Shown piece by piece: positions 23,187 to 33,068 of a stretch of 64,000 nucleotides of DNA. Made by a program: the position numbers and the translations under genes. Positions within the stretch are counted from its first letter, which is position 1. Every line of letters begins with the position of its first letter. The DNA is from Archivesica marissinica (taxonomy: Eukaryota; Mollusca; Bivalvia; Venerida; Vesicomyidae), in contig CM026391.1 in the NCBI GenBank assembly GCA_014843695.1, forward strand, positions 41,144,598 through 41,208,597, in the 5' to 3' direction. Below the pieces are notes generated by a model. The model saw only the letters and a list, made by a program, of their open reading frames with translations. It did not search any database and was not told the origin of the DNA.

Positions 23187-24645
23187 TTATTGTTCCCCAG
23201 CATCGCTGCTTTCATCTTCAGTTTCATCATTACTGTCTTCGTCTTCGGACATGTCAAATAAATCCTGGAATTTAGGCTTATGTTTGCGCAAGACTCATTT
23301 CACTGCAGACATTACGCTGACACCCATTGCACGTACTGTGTCAATCTCTGACACGATGTCCCGGTGTATGTTGCTTGTCTCCATAGGAAGTAGGTAACCT
23401 TTCAATAGTTCCTGGTACAATTCCATGAAGTTAAGTTGGTCATAATATTCCATACGTTCTGTCGCCATTTCTCTGGCGTCCTCTTTCGTCTCTCCATTCC
23501 TAATATATCGATCGTATAATTGGCTATGCTTGTTTTCTCCCCTAACTTTGGCTCTTTTCCAAAGCTTCAGATAACCTTCGCTATCCTGGACATCTTGATA
23601 GTCGTCAATACGTTCCAGTTTTCTCATTTTGATAACAGGTTCATCGCTATCACTATCTTCTAGCTTCCTCTTTTTAGTCACTGGCTCTTCATTCTCGGGA
23701 CACGTCCCACTTTTAATGTGTCTTTGCACATCATGCGTTGTGTCGAACAATAGTCCGCCATCGTCGCAAGCGTGTCCTTTATCAGCCGTGTTTCCTGATA
23801 TGTTAAGCGAGTCCTCTGTTTGATTGTTTTCTACTGCTGGATTATCACCGATGTGCACTGTTTGAGCTTCAACTGATGAATGAGGGTCTGGGCGTACGCT
23901 ATCTTCTTTTATAGGTGCATTGTCTTCCCCTACCCACGTGACATCATGTCTTAACCTGTCCGATTCTGACGTAAACAGCTTTAAGTCCACAAACAAATAG
24001 CCATATGGATATTTGATGGCTTTTTCAAAAAATTTCATGAATCTGTCAGTATGGCCAGGGTACATCTGGCGAGCCGCGTCATAGCAGACTGTCTGTCTAT
24101 AGGATTGTTGAATAGAACTAAATAATGACAGTTTCTCCTCTGCGTTGGGTTCTTGCTTCCATATAGATTCTGCTGGATTGATGCGATTGATAGAGATCTG
24201 TGACTTGAACCTTCTGTAAACAAATCCGTGATGCGTTGATCTTTGCCACAAACCGACATTAAGTCATCCAACACCAGGAAATTGTTCACTTCGGGATCAA
24301 AGAAATCATCATTCGCTAAATCCGCCGGAATTCCCTGTATTAACTCTACAGTGGGTAACACTGTGTCCTTAATGACATCATAGAGCGGCTGCCATCGTCT
24401 GTATAACCATATTATTCGCTGTATCTTGGATTGAATTCTAGAAGTATGGTACTGTAGCAAGTCCTTCACAAAGGTTGTCTTCCCACATGCTGAAAAATAA
24501 TTATGACATATTATTGTTCTTAATCATTAAATACATTACAGACATAGAATGATACTATAGGTTAATATTTGAAATAAAATATTAAAACAAATTAATTACC
24601 TGTGGGTCCCGAAATCATCATGGTGAATGGATGCTGCAACACCAC
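23187..24645 (-). pseudogene. Polinton packaging-type ATPase fused to C2H2 finger, left arm (broken)
   Basis: Begins inside the palindrome centre. HPFTMMISGPT is followed by a phase-1 intron (24490-24599) and CGKTTF, which together form a Walker A loop. Walker B is NNFLVLDDLM. Then come RSLSIASIQQNLYG, a one-base loss near 24075 that breaks the frame, YPGHTDRF and KYPYGYLFVDLK. After an acidic spacer comes a C2H2-like finger (CDDGGLLFDTTHDVQRH; the second Cys is Gly here). The rest is a charged C-terminal region ending in an acidic tail. A TGA near 23295 replaces the CGA of the right arm. The family resembles FtsK/A32-type virion ATPases. The true N-terminus is lost at the axis. Confidence 0.85.
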
Positions 24646-24659
24646 AGGGAGCGCCAACA
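24646..24659. other. palindrome spacer, 14 bp
   Basis: AGGGAGCGCCAACA separates the perfectly paired ATGCTGCAACACCAC and GTGGTGTTGCAGCAT. It is the only non-palindromic sequence at the axis, and reads into the truncated N-terminus of the right-arm ATPase. Confidence 0.9.
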
Positions 24660-26116
24660 GTGGTGTTGCAGCATCCATTCACCATGATGATTTCGGGACC
24701 CACAGGTAATTAATTTGTTTTAATATTTTATTTCAAATATTAACCTATAGTATCATTCTATGTCTGTAATGTATTTAATGATTAAGAACAATAATATGTC
24801 ATAATTATTTTTCAGCATGTGGGAAGACAACCTTTGTGAAGGACTTGCTACAGAACCATACTTTTAGAATTCAATCCATGATACAGCGAATAATATGGTT
24901 ATACAGACGATGGCAGCCGCTCTATGATGTCATTAAGGACACAGTGTTAACCACTGTAGAGTTTATACAGGGAATTCCGTCGGATTTAGCGGATGATGAT
25001 TTCTTTGATCCCGAAGTGAACAATTTCCTGGTGTTGGATGACTTAATGTCGGTTTGTGGCAAAGATCAATGCATCACGGATTTGTTTACAGAAGGTTCAA
25101 GTCACAGATCTCTATCAATCGCATCAATCCAGCAGAATCTATATGGAAGCAAGAACCCAACGCAGAGGAGAAACTGTCATTATTTAGTTATATTCAACAA
25201 TCCTATAGACAGACAGTCTGCTATGATGCTGGCTCGCCAGATGTACCCTGGCCATACTGACAGATTCATGAATTTTTTGAAAAAGCCATCAAATATCCGT
25301 ATGGCTATTTGGTTGTGGACTTAAAGCCGTTTACGTCAGAATCGGACAGGCTAAGACATGATGTCACGTGGGTAAGGGAAGACAATGCACCTATAAAAGA
25401 AGATAGCGTACGCCCAGACCCTCATTCGTCAGTTGAAATTCAAACAGTGCACATCGGTGATAATCCAGCAGTAGAAAACAATCAAACAGGGGACTCGTTT
25501 AACCTATCAGGAAACATGGCTGATAAAGGACACGCTTGCGACGATTGCGGACTATTGTTCGACACAACGCATGATGTGCAAAGACACGTTAAAAGTGGGA
25601 CGTGTCCCGAGAATGAAGAGCCAGTGAATAAAAGAGGAAGCTAAAGATAGTGATAGCGATGAACCTGTTATAAAAATGATAAAACTGGAACGTATTGACG
25701 ACTATCAAGATGTCCAGGATAGCGAAGGTTATCTGAAGCTTTGGAAAAGAGCCAAAGTTAGGGGAGAAAACAAGTATAACCAATTATACGATCGATATAT
25801 TAGGAATGGAGAGACGAAAGAGGACGCCAGAGAAATGGCGACAGAACGTATGGAATATTATGACCAACTTAACTTCATGGAATTGTACCAGGAACTATTG
25901 GAAGGTTACCTACTTCCTATGGAGACAAGCAACATACACCGGGACATCGTGTCAGAGATTGACACAGTACGTGCAATGGGTGTCAGCGTAAAGTCTGCAG
26001 TGAAACGAGTCTTGCGCAAACATAAGCCTAAATTCCACGATTTATTTGACATGTCCGAAGACGAAGACAGTAATGACGAAACTGAAGATGAAAGCAGCGA
26101 TGATGGGGAACAATAA
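24660..26116 (+). pseudogene. Polinton packaging-type ATPase fused to C2H2 finger, right arm (broken)
   Basis: HPFTMMISGPT, intron 24706-24815 (GTAATT...TTTTTCAG, phase 1), then CGKTTFVKDLLQ: Walker A split by a spliceosomal intron. Walker B is NNFLVLDDLM (about 25020-25050). A one-base loss near 25270 shifts the frame before YLFVDLK-equivalent text (here WLVVDLKPF). The C2H2 finger is intact (CDDCGLLFDTTHDVQRHVKS...C). Two more one-base losses lie near 25630-25650, after which the frame is restored to an acidic tail (SEDEDSNDETEDESSDD) and the stop at 26114-26116. Lesions differ from those of the left arm. Likely role in the parent element: packaging DNA into virion-like particles (inference from family). 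Confidence 0.87.
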
Positions 26117-26174
26117 GTACGTGTCACAGAGACATATAACTTCATTTGTGCATATGCCATAGACGTGTGTAGAC

Positions 26175-27382
26175 ATGGCTCCGTGGGAGGATTATTTAAA
26201 GACTATTTACTACAATCCTTCACATCCTGCAAGTTATGCTGGTCCTCAGAAATTGTACAAAGTGGTACAGCGAGAGGGACAATACAAACTAGGAATGCTT
26301 AGGATACGACGATTCTTACAAACCAAGAGTTATATAGTCTTCATAAACCCGTGAGACGGCGCTTTCAACGAAACCACGTGATCAGTGCAGGAAAGGACGA
26401 TTTATGGATGGCGGACCTAATGGACATGGTGAAATATGCGAAATGGAATCGAGGCTATTAATATGTGCTATTAATCATAGACACATTCAGCAAAAAACTT
26501 TGGCTACGTCCCCTAACTGCCAAAACTGGAAACGAAGTTGCCACAGCCTTTCAAGATGTCTTCACCAAATCAGGACGGTCACCATCCAAACTCATTACCG
26601 ATAAAGGTAATGTATATGCTTATTATCCAAAATCTATTTAGTAAAGCTTTCCTATATGTACGTAAAACTATCCTCTATGTATTATATTGATGTGTATTAC
26701 ATATGCATTTTCTATAATTTCAGGTCAAGAGTTCCGTGCTAAAAAGGTACAGACAGTCATGAAAGAATACGGAATCAAGTACTTCCGTACGCAGAACGAG
26801 ACGAAGGCGTCAACTTCGGAGAGAGCAATATTGACCCTCAAGACGAAACTAAATCGTTATTTTACCCACAAGGAGGATTACAAGTACCTACGGGTGTTAC
26901 AGAGCACGGCTGACAGTTATAACCACACCTATCACCGGACCATAGACATGGCTCCAGCCGACGTCAACGAATACAATCAAGAAACAGTCATACTGTCCAC
27001 ATACTTCGCACAGAGCAAGAACAATGGCAAACTCAAACCATTCATATATAAAATTGGCGATTATGTTCGCATCAGTCACTTAAAACATGCATTTTCTAGA
27101 GCGTACGACGAAACATATACGGGAGAAGCATTTGTAATATACAAACGCTATCATAGAGGAATACTGCCCTTCTACAGACTCAAAGACATGGGTAATGAAG
27201 AGATCAAAGGGACGTTTTATCAAAGCGAGTTGCAGAAAATAGACATTCAGCCTAATCAACTGTGGAAAATTGAACGTTTTCTTAAGACAATTGGTAAAGG
27301 AAACAACAAGCGACATTATGTGAAATGGAGACATTATCCATCAACATTCAACAGCTTTATCAAAGCCAGTGACATCCAATAA
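26175..27382 (+). pseudogene. Polinton integrase, right arm (3' exon intact)
   Basis: Starts at 26175 (MAPWEDYLKTIYYNPSHP). A one-base loss near 26322 breaks the first exon. The first catalytic Asp is in DLWMADLMDM. The TAA at 26459-26461 is shared with the left arm. The second Asp is in KLITDKG, just before the phase-1 intron 26607-26723 (GTAATG...ATTTCAG). GQEFRAKK follows, and the Glu in STSERAIL, 33 residues after the second Asp. The second exon is open to 27382 and includes YKIGDYVRISHLKHAFSRAY and a chromodomain-like end (KRHYVKWRHYPSTFNSFI). Even so, the stop and frameshift in exon 1 make a full protein impossible without readthrough. Confidence 0.9.
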
Positions 27383-28311
27383 TTGAACACATGTATAAAG
27401 CTATACTAGTTATGTGCTCGCTATTATGTATATATTAAATATCTACTTTCGATGTTGTAAATGTACCTGTTTCTATAATAATTAGTGTCAATAAATTTTA
27501 AAATGTATACACTTATTATATTTTAACGCCTTAAAAGGGGGAGAGTAATATGACAGTCCTTTTTCAGAAGAATAGAGGCCATTAAACCCGATATGTTTAC
27601 ATTCCAACTAAATGTCAAGTTTACGTTTAACAAACGTAATACATAAAGCGAACTGTACCGATCGCATACTGAAACTAATACATCGAAGATAAAACACCAA
27701 GCTGTCATTTGATTGGCTAATGGTTTAAGAAAAGCGCATTATAAAATATAAACTTACCTTTACAATCTATAACGCTAGGTCGACGATGTTTACATCTAGA
27801 CACCGGGTTTAAAAGTTTGTTGAATACATGGGAAAATGTTGATTATCAAAGGCTTAGAATGATTTGATTGGTTAATTAGCACGTAAAGGCGCTTTTAGAG
27901 GGCTAGTGTATGAATTGATACACTGTACATTGCACACCGGCTCTTACCAGACTAGTTTAATCCGATATGACACCTATAGCTTTTATACTTATATATGTAT
28001 AACGCAACTCTCGATCTCGGAGAGTTTATAAAATATATTCTACTAACATAGTGAGGACATTATTTATGCCGTCTACTACGCTCGTCCAGTTTAAATTGTA
28101 CACAGGTTATATTTAAATAAACTATTCGACAAACCATGGAACAGCGGGATAAAAAATTGACTCCACAAGATGGCGGGCTTCTATTGAATATATAGCAAGA
28201 CCTATATCTCAACAGATTAGGCAGTTAAAAAATTGACTCCACAAAACAAGATGACGGACTTCGATTGAATATATAGCGTGACCTAGATCTGAACGTATGG
28301 CCTTAACTACT

Positions 28312-28317
28312 GTTGAC
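28312..28317. repeat. target-site duplication GTTGAC, right
   Basis: Directly follows the terminal CCTTAACTACT and is identical and in the same orientation to 21021-21026. The host sequence beyond (TATGCGGAACAC) is unrelated to that on the left. Confidence 0.9.
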
Positions 28318-28424
28318 TATGCGGAACACAACTGTACAATAAGCCTAGATAAATATGGAGGTAATGATTCAATATTTTGCACAATTTAATGTTGAGTTTC
28401 TTAACACACGTAACAACTAATATC

Positions 28425-28565
28425 GAAACACGATATGAAAATCTATTGATCATTTATGGATTCCAAATATTGACCTCCCGGTGGCAAAATCAATCACTCT
28501 TTGGTGAAACCCTCAATAACCTAAGCTGGTTGTTCGACATTAAACCCAAACAAACAAACAAACAC
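28425..28565 (+). repeat. SINE-like 3' fragment, copy 2
   Basis: GATATGAAAATCTATTGATC and ACCTCCCGGTGGCAAAATC align with 17036-17090. The end GACATTAAACCCAAACAAAC followed by AAACAAAC is the GTTAAACC(CAAA)n 3' tail often seen in molluscan retroposons. Confidence 0.6.
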
Positions 28566-28705
28566 ACAATACTAGACAACACTACTGAATTTAAGCATGG
28601 AGTGACTCATTATGCCAGCTGTACACCACATTGTGTAGATATATATAGTTTATTTCAGTCTCCTCAGCATTTAATACAAATAATACAATACAAACATGTA
28701 CACAT

Positions 28706-28940
28706 ATATAAAACATAAAAACATAATGTATGCTGTCACTCAAACATAAAAACATAATGTATGCTGTCACTCAAACATACAAACATAATGTATGCTGTCA
28801 CTCAAACATAAAAACATAATGTATGCTGTCACTCAAACATAAAAACATAATGTATGCTGTCACTCAAACATAAAAACATAATGTATGCTGTCACTCAAAC
28901 ATAAAAACATAATGTATGCTGTCACTCAAACATACAAACA
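28706..28940. repeat. 31-bp minisatellite, about 7.5 copies
   Basis: Unit AAACATAAAAACATAATGTA followed by TGCTGTCACTC. Copies are nearly identical (AAACATA/CAAACAT variants), which suggests recent expansion. It lies inside the GPCR intron. Confidence 0.93.
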
Positions 28941-29272
28941 ACTCATAAAAGCTCTAATAATAGTAAGCATCACTAAACAGACTAATGATTTATTTTATTA
29001 TATATTTAAGACCAAAGAACCATTTTGAAGAAATCTCACGTTTAGACTAAAACCATTTATTCAAAACATAATTAGCTCTAAACTGAAGTTAGTGAGTACA
29101 TGATAAAAGTTTAGCGTCTGTTGGATGACCAATTGAGTACCAGGTGTTTAAGTGTTGAGTGGGTGACCAAGTAAGTGTATGTTGGTTTGCAAATAATGAT
29201 CACAGGAAAGTTCATCGTACACGGAACACAATGTTGGTTTAATCATACATTATTGAAAATCAATAGTAAATA

Positions 29273-29295
29273 ACTTCTTCTTCTTCTTCTACTTC
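29273..29295. repeat. (CTT)n microsatellite
   Basis: CTTCTTCTTCTTCTTCTACTT in the GPCR intron. Confidence 0.8.
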
Positions 29296-29337
29296 AAGTT
29301 ATGCAGAAACAAATACAGTACATGATATGAAAATGCA

Positions 29338-29372
29338 AATGGGTTGGGCCACATGTTTTAGCAACATTAGAC
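29338..29372 (-). repeat. LINE 3' UTR fragment (antisense)
   Basis: GGGTTGGGCCACATGTTTTA and GCAACATTAG are the reverse complement of the 3' block of the 13.4-kb LINE (CTAATGTTG...ACTTGTGGYCCAACCC). A similar antisense copy is at 20410-20442. Confidence 0.6.
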
Positions 29373-29961
29373 AATGACCTGTACCAGAGGATAATACTAT
29401 TGATAATATAGAATAATGTTGCATTGCATTTATTTTACATTTCAATTAAAATGCTACTGATATTTTGGCTTACTAAACATGTCTGTTTTAATTGATATAC
29501 ACCCAATTAATGCATAATATTATCATGACAATATTAGGAATATGTGAACATGTCCAAAATATGCGCCATTATGACATTTTAAAAGCGATCTTCAAATATC
29601 CTTTATTTCTGAATTTCCGAGTTTCTCGTTGCTCTCACTGCTTTAATTTGTTTACTCTGAATGTGATGTGTCTAATTATATGATAAGGTCACACGTTGGC
29701 GATTTAGGCTTGCTGTGTGCTTGTGTCGGGATATTATACCCAGTTGTGTGAAATGCGAATAGAATATGATTAATAGACAATTAACCCTTATCTGATCCCA
29801 AAAAAACACAATCAAACGGGACTAAACGGGAAGAGAACGTAATCTGATTGCATTCGTTCGAGACATAATTCTGATACATTCTGAAAATTTGTTTCCATCT
29901 CAAACCGATCGTCACTTCTCATATGTCGCTTCGAAATTGTCGAGAAACGCGAGTAGACTGC

Positions 29962-30080
29962 AGACTCACCACAAACCCACCGCAAACTCACCACAAACCC
30001 ACCACAAACCGACCGCAAACTCACCACAAACCCACCACAAACCCACCACAAACCCACCGCAAACTCACCACAAACTCAAG
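29962..30080. repeat. 11-bp minisatellite
   Basis: About ten copies of CYCACCRCAAA (CCCACCACAAA, CTCACCACAAA, CCGACCGCAAA). All plus-strand frames stay open through it by composition, giving short threonine/proline/asparagine-rich frames that I do not call genes. Confidence 0.9.
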
Positions 30081-30380
30081 GCAATCTCATTATAACGAGC
30101 GTCAATTGATCGCAAATAGAACGCCAATAATATTTCTTCGCATTCTATTGGTGTTAAATTCGCGATCAATACCAACTGTTGCATACTATTACCCCCTCCG
30201 CTCGTGTTTCCGCTCACGTGTGGATTGCTCTAGCTCGCGGTTAGTTGACAATGGCATGCGATAACCTCATTTGCCTGCGTAACTTGGTATTCTAACACAC
30301 GCATCAAGAATCGCCAGCCTGTGACCTAGGCATTAGCAATGCTGATCCATCCCCTTTAATGACATGTTTTTGTTTATCAG

Positions 30381-30953
30381 GTATTAATGGTAATGAGAAA
30401 GCAGGCTAACATTATTGGTGCGATAGGCACGGGAACCAGCACATCTACAGTTCCGATACATGTGCAACAGACGCATTCCGACACCCGCAGCAGTAATGTG
30501 GACACAGAACAACCACATGTCAGTGAAGTAGGTGATAGTCAAACTAACACTCGTCAGTATCTCTCCACGGTTAGCGGACACTGCAGCACACACAGCTCGC
30601 CGCCCTCTAAGCCATCCAGCAGTCAGGCACACCTACAAACTGCACAATCCAGATCCAACAAGTCTTCGCGCCGGGCTAACAATAATTCTAATAATCAACA
30701 TCGCGAAAAACGAATCTTCGTCACTCTCACATACGTGCTGGTCAGCTATCTGCTTTGCTGGTTCCCGTTCTACGTCACGTTTGATACATATGCTTGGAAT
30801 CCAGATTTGGTACCAGCGGGATTGTATTCGTTCTTCTTCTGGTCGACATACGTAAATTCTACATTGAATCCGATTATTTATGCTTATACAAACAAAGATT
30901 TCCGTTCCGCATTTATTAAAGTTCTCAAAGCGATGTTCAAGTGTTCATCATAG
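30381..30953 (+). CDS. class A GPCR, terminal exon (ICL3-TM6-TM7-tail), aminergic-like
   Basis: The acceptor TTTGTTTATCAG ends at 30380. The exon opens VLMVMRKQAN (end of TM5) and carries a long Ser/Thr/Asn-rich third loop of about 115 residues. TM6 follows with REKRIF...LLCWFPFYV (the CWxP toggle). TM7 has FFFWSTYVNSTLNPIIY (NPxxY) and helix 8 has NKDFRSAFIKVLK. A short FKCSS tail offers a possible palmitoylation Cys, and the stop is TAG at 30951-30953. Long loop 3, REKR before TM6 and NSTLNPIIY are usual for biogenic-amine or muscarinic-type receptors. The ligand cannot be set from this. It continues in phase 0 from 18645-18813. No polyadenylation signal AATAAA is seen in the next few hundred bases. 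Confidence 0.92.
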   Translation, partial: VLMVMRKQANIIGAIGTGTSTSTVPIHVQQTHSDTRSSNVDTEQPHVSEVGDSQTNTRQYLSTVSGHCSTHSSPPSKPSSSQAHLQTAQSRSNKSSRRANNNSNNQHREKRIFVTLTYVLVSYLLCWFPFYVTFDTYAWNPDLVPAGLYSFFFWSTYVNSTLNPIIYAYTNKDFRSAFIKVLKAMFKCSS

Positions 30954-31164
30954 AGAAGCATAGTTGATATGAGCAACACAATATATTATATTTATTGTAC
31001 CATATTGATGCGCATCTATGCCATCCCACTTGCTACTGATGGATAGTTTGGCGGCCAACTGAAGCGCGAGTCCAGAAAATGCGACTTGCAATATATTGCA
31101 CAGGTAGTTTACGAGTACTCGCGATTGCTCGTTCGGGAGACTTTCATCATAGAAGGTCGATCGT

Positions 31165-31290
31165 ACGTTTAAAGTCACACCAACAGCTTCGGTCATATGA
31201 CGACTATCCAGCTATTATTGGGTGCCCATGGAATAATCGAAAGCCCCAGAGGGATTCGAACCTACAGCAGTGATGAGTAAGTGACCGTAA
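31165..31290 (-). repeat. SINE-like fragment with B-box-like motif
   Basis: GGTCATATGACGACTATCC and AGCTATTATTGGGTGCCC match 20070-20115. GGGATTCGAACC at 31252-31263 is the reverse complement of a pol III B box. Probably an old antisense tRNA-derived SINE. Confidence 0.6.
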
Positions 31291-31299
31291 CCAAGACAC

Positions 31300-31914
31300 G
31301 TGATCATGTCAGATAAGGGCATCCAAATATAACTTTAGGTAGTCTTAATATTGTGCATATACCATATTTCAGAACCAGCACATACGCTAAGAACTCGTTC
31401 AGCTATGCTGCTCGTGTGTGTGGAATTCCCTACCTGCTTATTTCAGGACTATCACTTGCTTCAGTCTTCTCAAGAGCGTGATATCCTCTTGGAATGGAAA
31501 GACTGTAAGTGCGTAGTATGCCGCACCAGTTAGTGGGTCCCACAGTGTTGCATCAGCATGGATGCAGTTCAATTCAGTTAGTCTAATTTGCAGTTTTATT
31601 TTTCTATTTATATCACATCATAGTTGCCTGCATCGTTGTTGTATTATTCTTTTATTATTTAGCTTCCTATGTTCACCATATATCTTATTTTAGCTTTAGA
31701 CTAAATACGCATGTTTTATCATAGTGTGCTTAATTTAATTCATGATTTTTATTTTTCAATAATCATTTTACTCTTGCTATTCACATACACATGTTCGTAT
31801 ATAAGCGAGTATAAGAACATCTATCAGATTATATTAATTGTAGATAGTTTTGCCGACTCAAAATCAAACAATACTATCTAACCTTAGACTCTACGAATTG
31901 TTTGTTGTGAGAAA
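31300..31914. other. non-coding, nothing recognised
   Basis: AT-rich stretch downstream of the GPCR gene, possibly partly its 3' UTR. No motif or repeat is seen. Confidence 0.4.
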
Positions 31915-32097
31915 TACAGTGAAACCTGTCTTAAGCAGCCAGCCAAGGGAATCACAGAAAGTGGCTGCATAGCGCAGGTGGCTGCTTAATAGAGGTGAAA
32001 TGTGTAGTAAAACAGCATATTGGGAATTTAGAAACTGACTGCTTAATACAGGTTGGCTGCTAAATGGAGGTGACCACTAACACAGGTTTGACTGTAT
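31914..32097. mobile_element. TA-flanked MITE with AAACCTGT-type inverted ends
   Basis: Begins TA-CAGTGAAACCTGTCTTAAG and ends AACACAGGTTTGACTG-TA, so the 13-15-bp ends are inverted repeats and TA flanks fit a Tc1/mariner-type target. The interior repeats TAAGCAGCCA/TGGCTGCTTAA motifs that can pair. No transposase. A partial copy lies at 62640-62750. Confidence 0.7.
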
Positions 32098-32479
32098 TTG
32101 TTAATCTGTAGTTGTATTTGGAATTGTGCAAGTTAATAGTTGTGCTGGCATGTATTGGAATGGATCATCTTGACAAGTTTGTTGTAACATTTTCCTCACT
32201 CTGCATTTTGATTTTTGAAAATGTTCATTGGTCTGTAGTCATTGGTGTTCCACTTCACCAAGCACAAGGCATGCGCACTATGCTATGTGTAATATATACA
32301 AGTAATTATATACATTCGCTTCCAAAAGTATGTTTTCGTGTCATCAACACCACAAACAACCAGTAGCAAAAAGCAGATTATGTCTCCGATATGTCTTTAC
32401 AATAGACAACTGTGATTCTAAGTAAACAAACAAAATCCTTTTTATATACTATAGAGAGCGAAGCAACATACACTCTCCA

Positions 32480-33067
32480 AACATTTCACTTGGTGAAAGC
32501 GACTTGGTGAAAATTTCCGAAGTAGTGAAGGTAACATTTAAAAATGAATTAGAGGCAAAGATTAAGAAAACTATTAATGATTCCACAACATCAATTGTAG
32601 AGGATGTGCAAACAGGCGTTCAATTGCAATTGAAGTCTCTTGAGACTGATAATATCAGTCTAAAACAATTAAAACGAGTATCTGAAAACGAGTGTGACTT
32701 AATTACAGACTGACGCAGATGCGACAGAGCACCTCAGTCGTCACAACAATCTATAGATCAAGGCCTTCCAGAAACGAACGACGAGAACACTGATGAAATA
32801 TTAATGAATAGGTATAATAATCTGAAAATAAACATACATCTTGGCGAAATAGACAGGACACATCGCGCATGGAATAGAATGTTCTGTCATTGTCAAGTTT
32901 ACATCCTACCTGGTTCATCAACGGCTTTACAAGGCGATATCCGCACACACATCTACCACCTTCTATGGAGCATACTTAAACGAGGATCACACCAAATTAC
33001 GTAGTTTCGCTTTCTATTGGACAAGACTCTTGGTCAAACGTAAAATTATTTAAAGCTACTGGACGTC
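32480..33067 (+). pseudogene. LINE ORF1, 5' part (interrupted by Gypsy element)
   Basis: Coiled-coil segment (FKNELEAKIKKTINDSTTSI, LQLKSLETDNISLKQL), then an RRM-like part with NNLKINIHLGEIDRTHR after a frame change and stop near 32713. The C-terminal domain follows with VIVKFTSYLVHQRLYKAIS-type and GAYLNEDHTK text, then FAFYWTRLLVKRK. It runs straight into the LTR at 33068 and continues at 44603. ORF1p is the RNA chaperone of L1/Tx1-type LINEs. It carries several frameshifts and one or more stops. ORF2 was not found beside it. Confidence 0.8.
33064..33067. repeat. target-site duplication CGTC, left
   Basis: CGTC immediately upstream of the 5' LTR and again downstream of the 3' LTR (44603-44606). 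Four bases is normal for Ty3/Gypsy. If the LTR begins at TG rather than ATG, the fifth bases differ (A and C). Confidence 0.75.
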
Positions 33068-33068
33068 A

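Larger units (their letters stand above)
21027..24645 (+). repeat. left arm of the inverted repeat (3619 bp)
   Basis: Reverse complement of 24660-28311 with high identity by eye over most of its length, but with many small deletions between about 22140 and 22360. Outermost is a two-copy subterminal repeat (about 21050-21190) with TATATATTCAATAG and CCGCCATCTTG/CCGCAATCTTG. Genes in this arm read on the minus strand. Confidence 0.92.
21027..28311. mobile_element. palindromic Polinton/Maverick derivative, 7285 bp
   Basis: The termini are AGTAGCTAAGG...CCTTAACTACT, flanked by GTTGAC on both sides. The element is two inverted arms (21027-24645 and 24660-28311) around the 14-bp spacer 24646-24659. 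Each arm encodes an ATPase/C2H2 protein starting at the centre and a DDE integrase with a chromodomain-like end nearer the terminus. PolB, protease and capsid genes of a full Polinton (usually 15-20 kb) are absent. It sits in the GPCR intron. Different host sequence on the two sides, plus arm-specific mutations, argue that the palindrome is real and not an assembly fold. Confidence 0.88.
24660..28311 (-). repeat. right arm of the inverted repeat (3652 bp)
   Basis: Inverted partner of 21027-24645, with genes reading on the plus strand. The outer end holds the same two-copy subterminal repeat (about 28150-28290), including CAAGATGGCGGG and CAAGATGACGGA. It is less damaged than the left arm in the integrase region. 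Confidence 0.92.
18814..30380 (+). other. GPCR intron of 11.6 kb, loaded with mobile elements
   Basis: GT...AG intron in phase 0 between the two GPCR exons. It contains SINE fragments, an antisense LINE 3' fragment, the palindromic Polinton derivative (21027-28311) and two minisatellites. The stretch 18820-20040 shows no recognisable feature apart from low-complexity AT sequence. Nor does 28950-29950, apart from a CTT run at 29273-29295 and a LINE 3' fragment. Confidence 0.8.

Noticed and set aside
21027..28311. Palindrome as an assembly or read-folding artefact
   Set aside because: Host flanks differ on the two sides, both have the same-direction GTTGAC duplication, and the arms carry different frameshifts and stops. 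A folded read would mirror the flanks too.
28377..28718. 113-codon plus-strand frame after the Polinton
   Set aside because: It overlaps a SINE-like 3' fragment with a CAAA tail and runs into a minisatellite.
29889..30264. Thr/Pro/Asn-rich plus-strand frames
   Set aside because: They follow the 11-bp CCCACCACAAA minisatellite and have no independent coding evidence.
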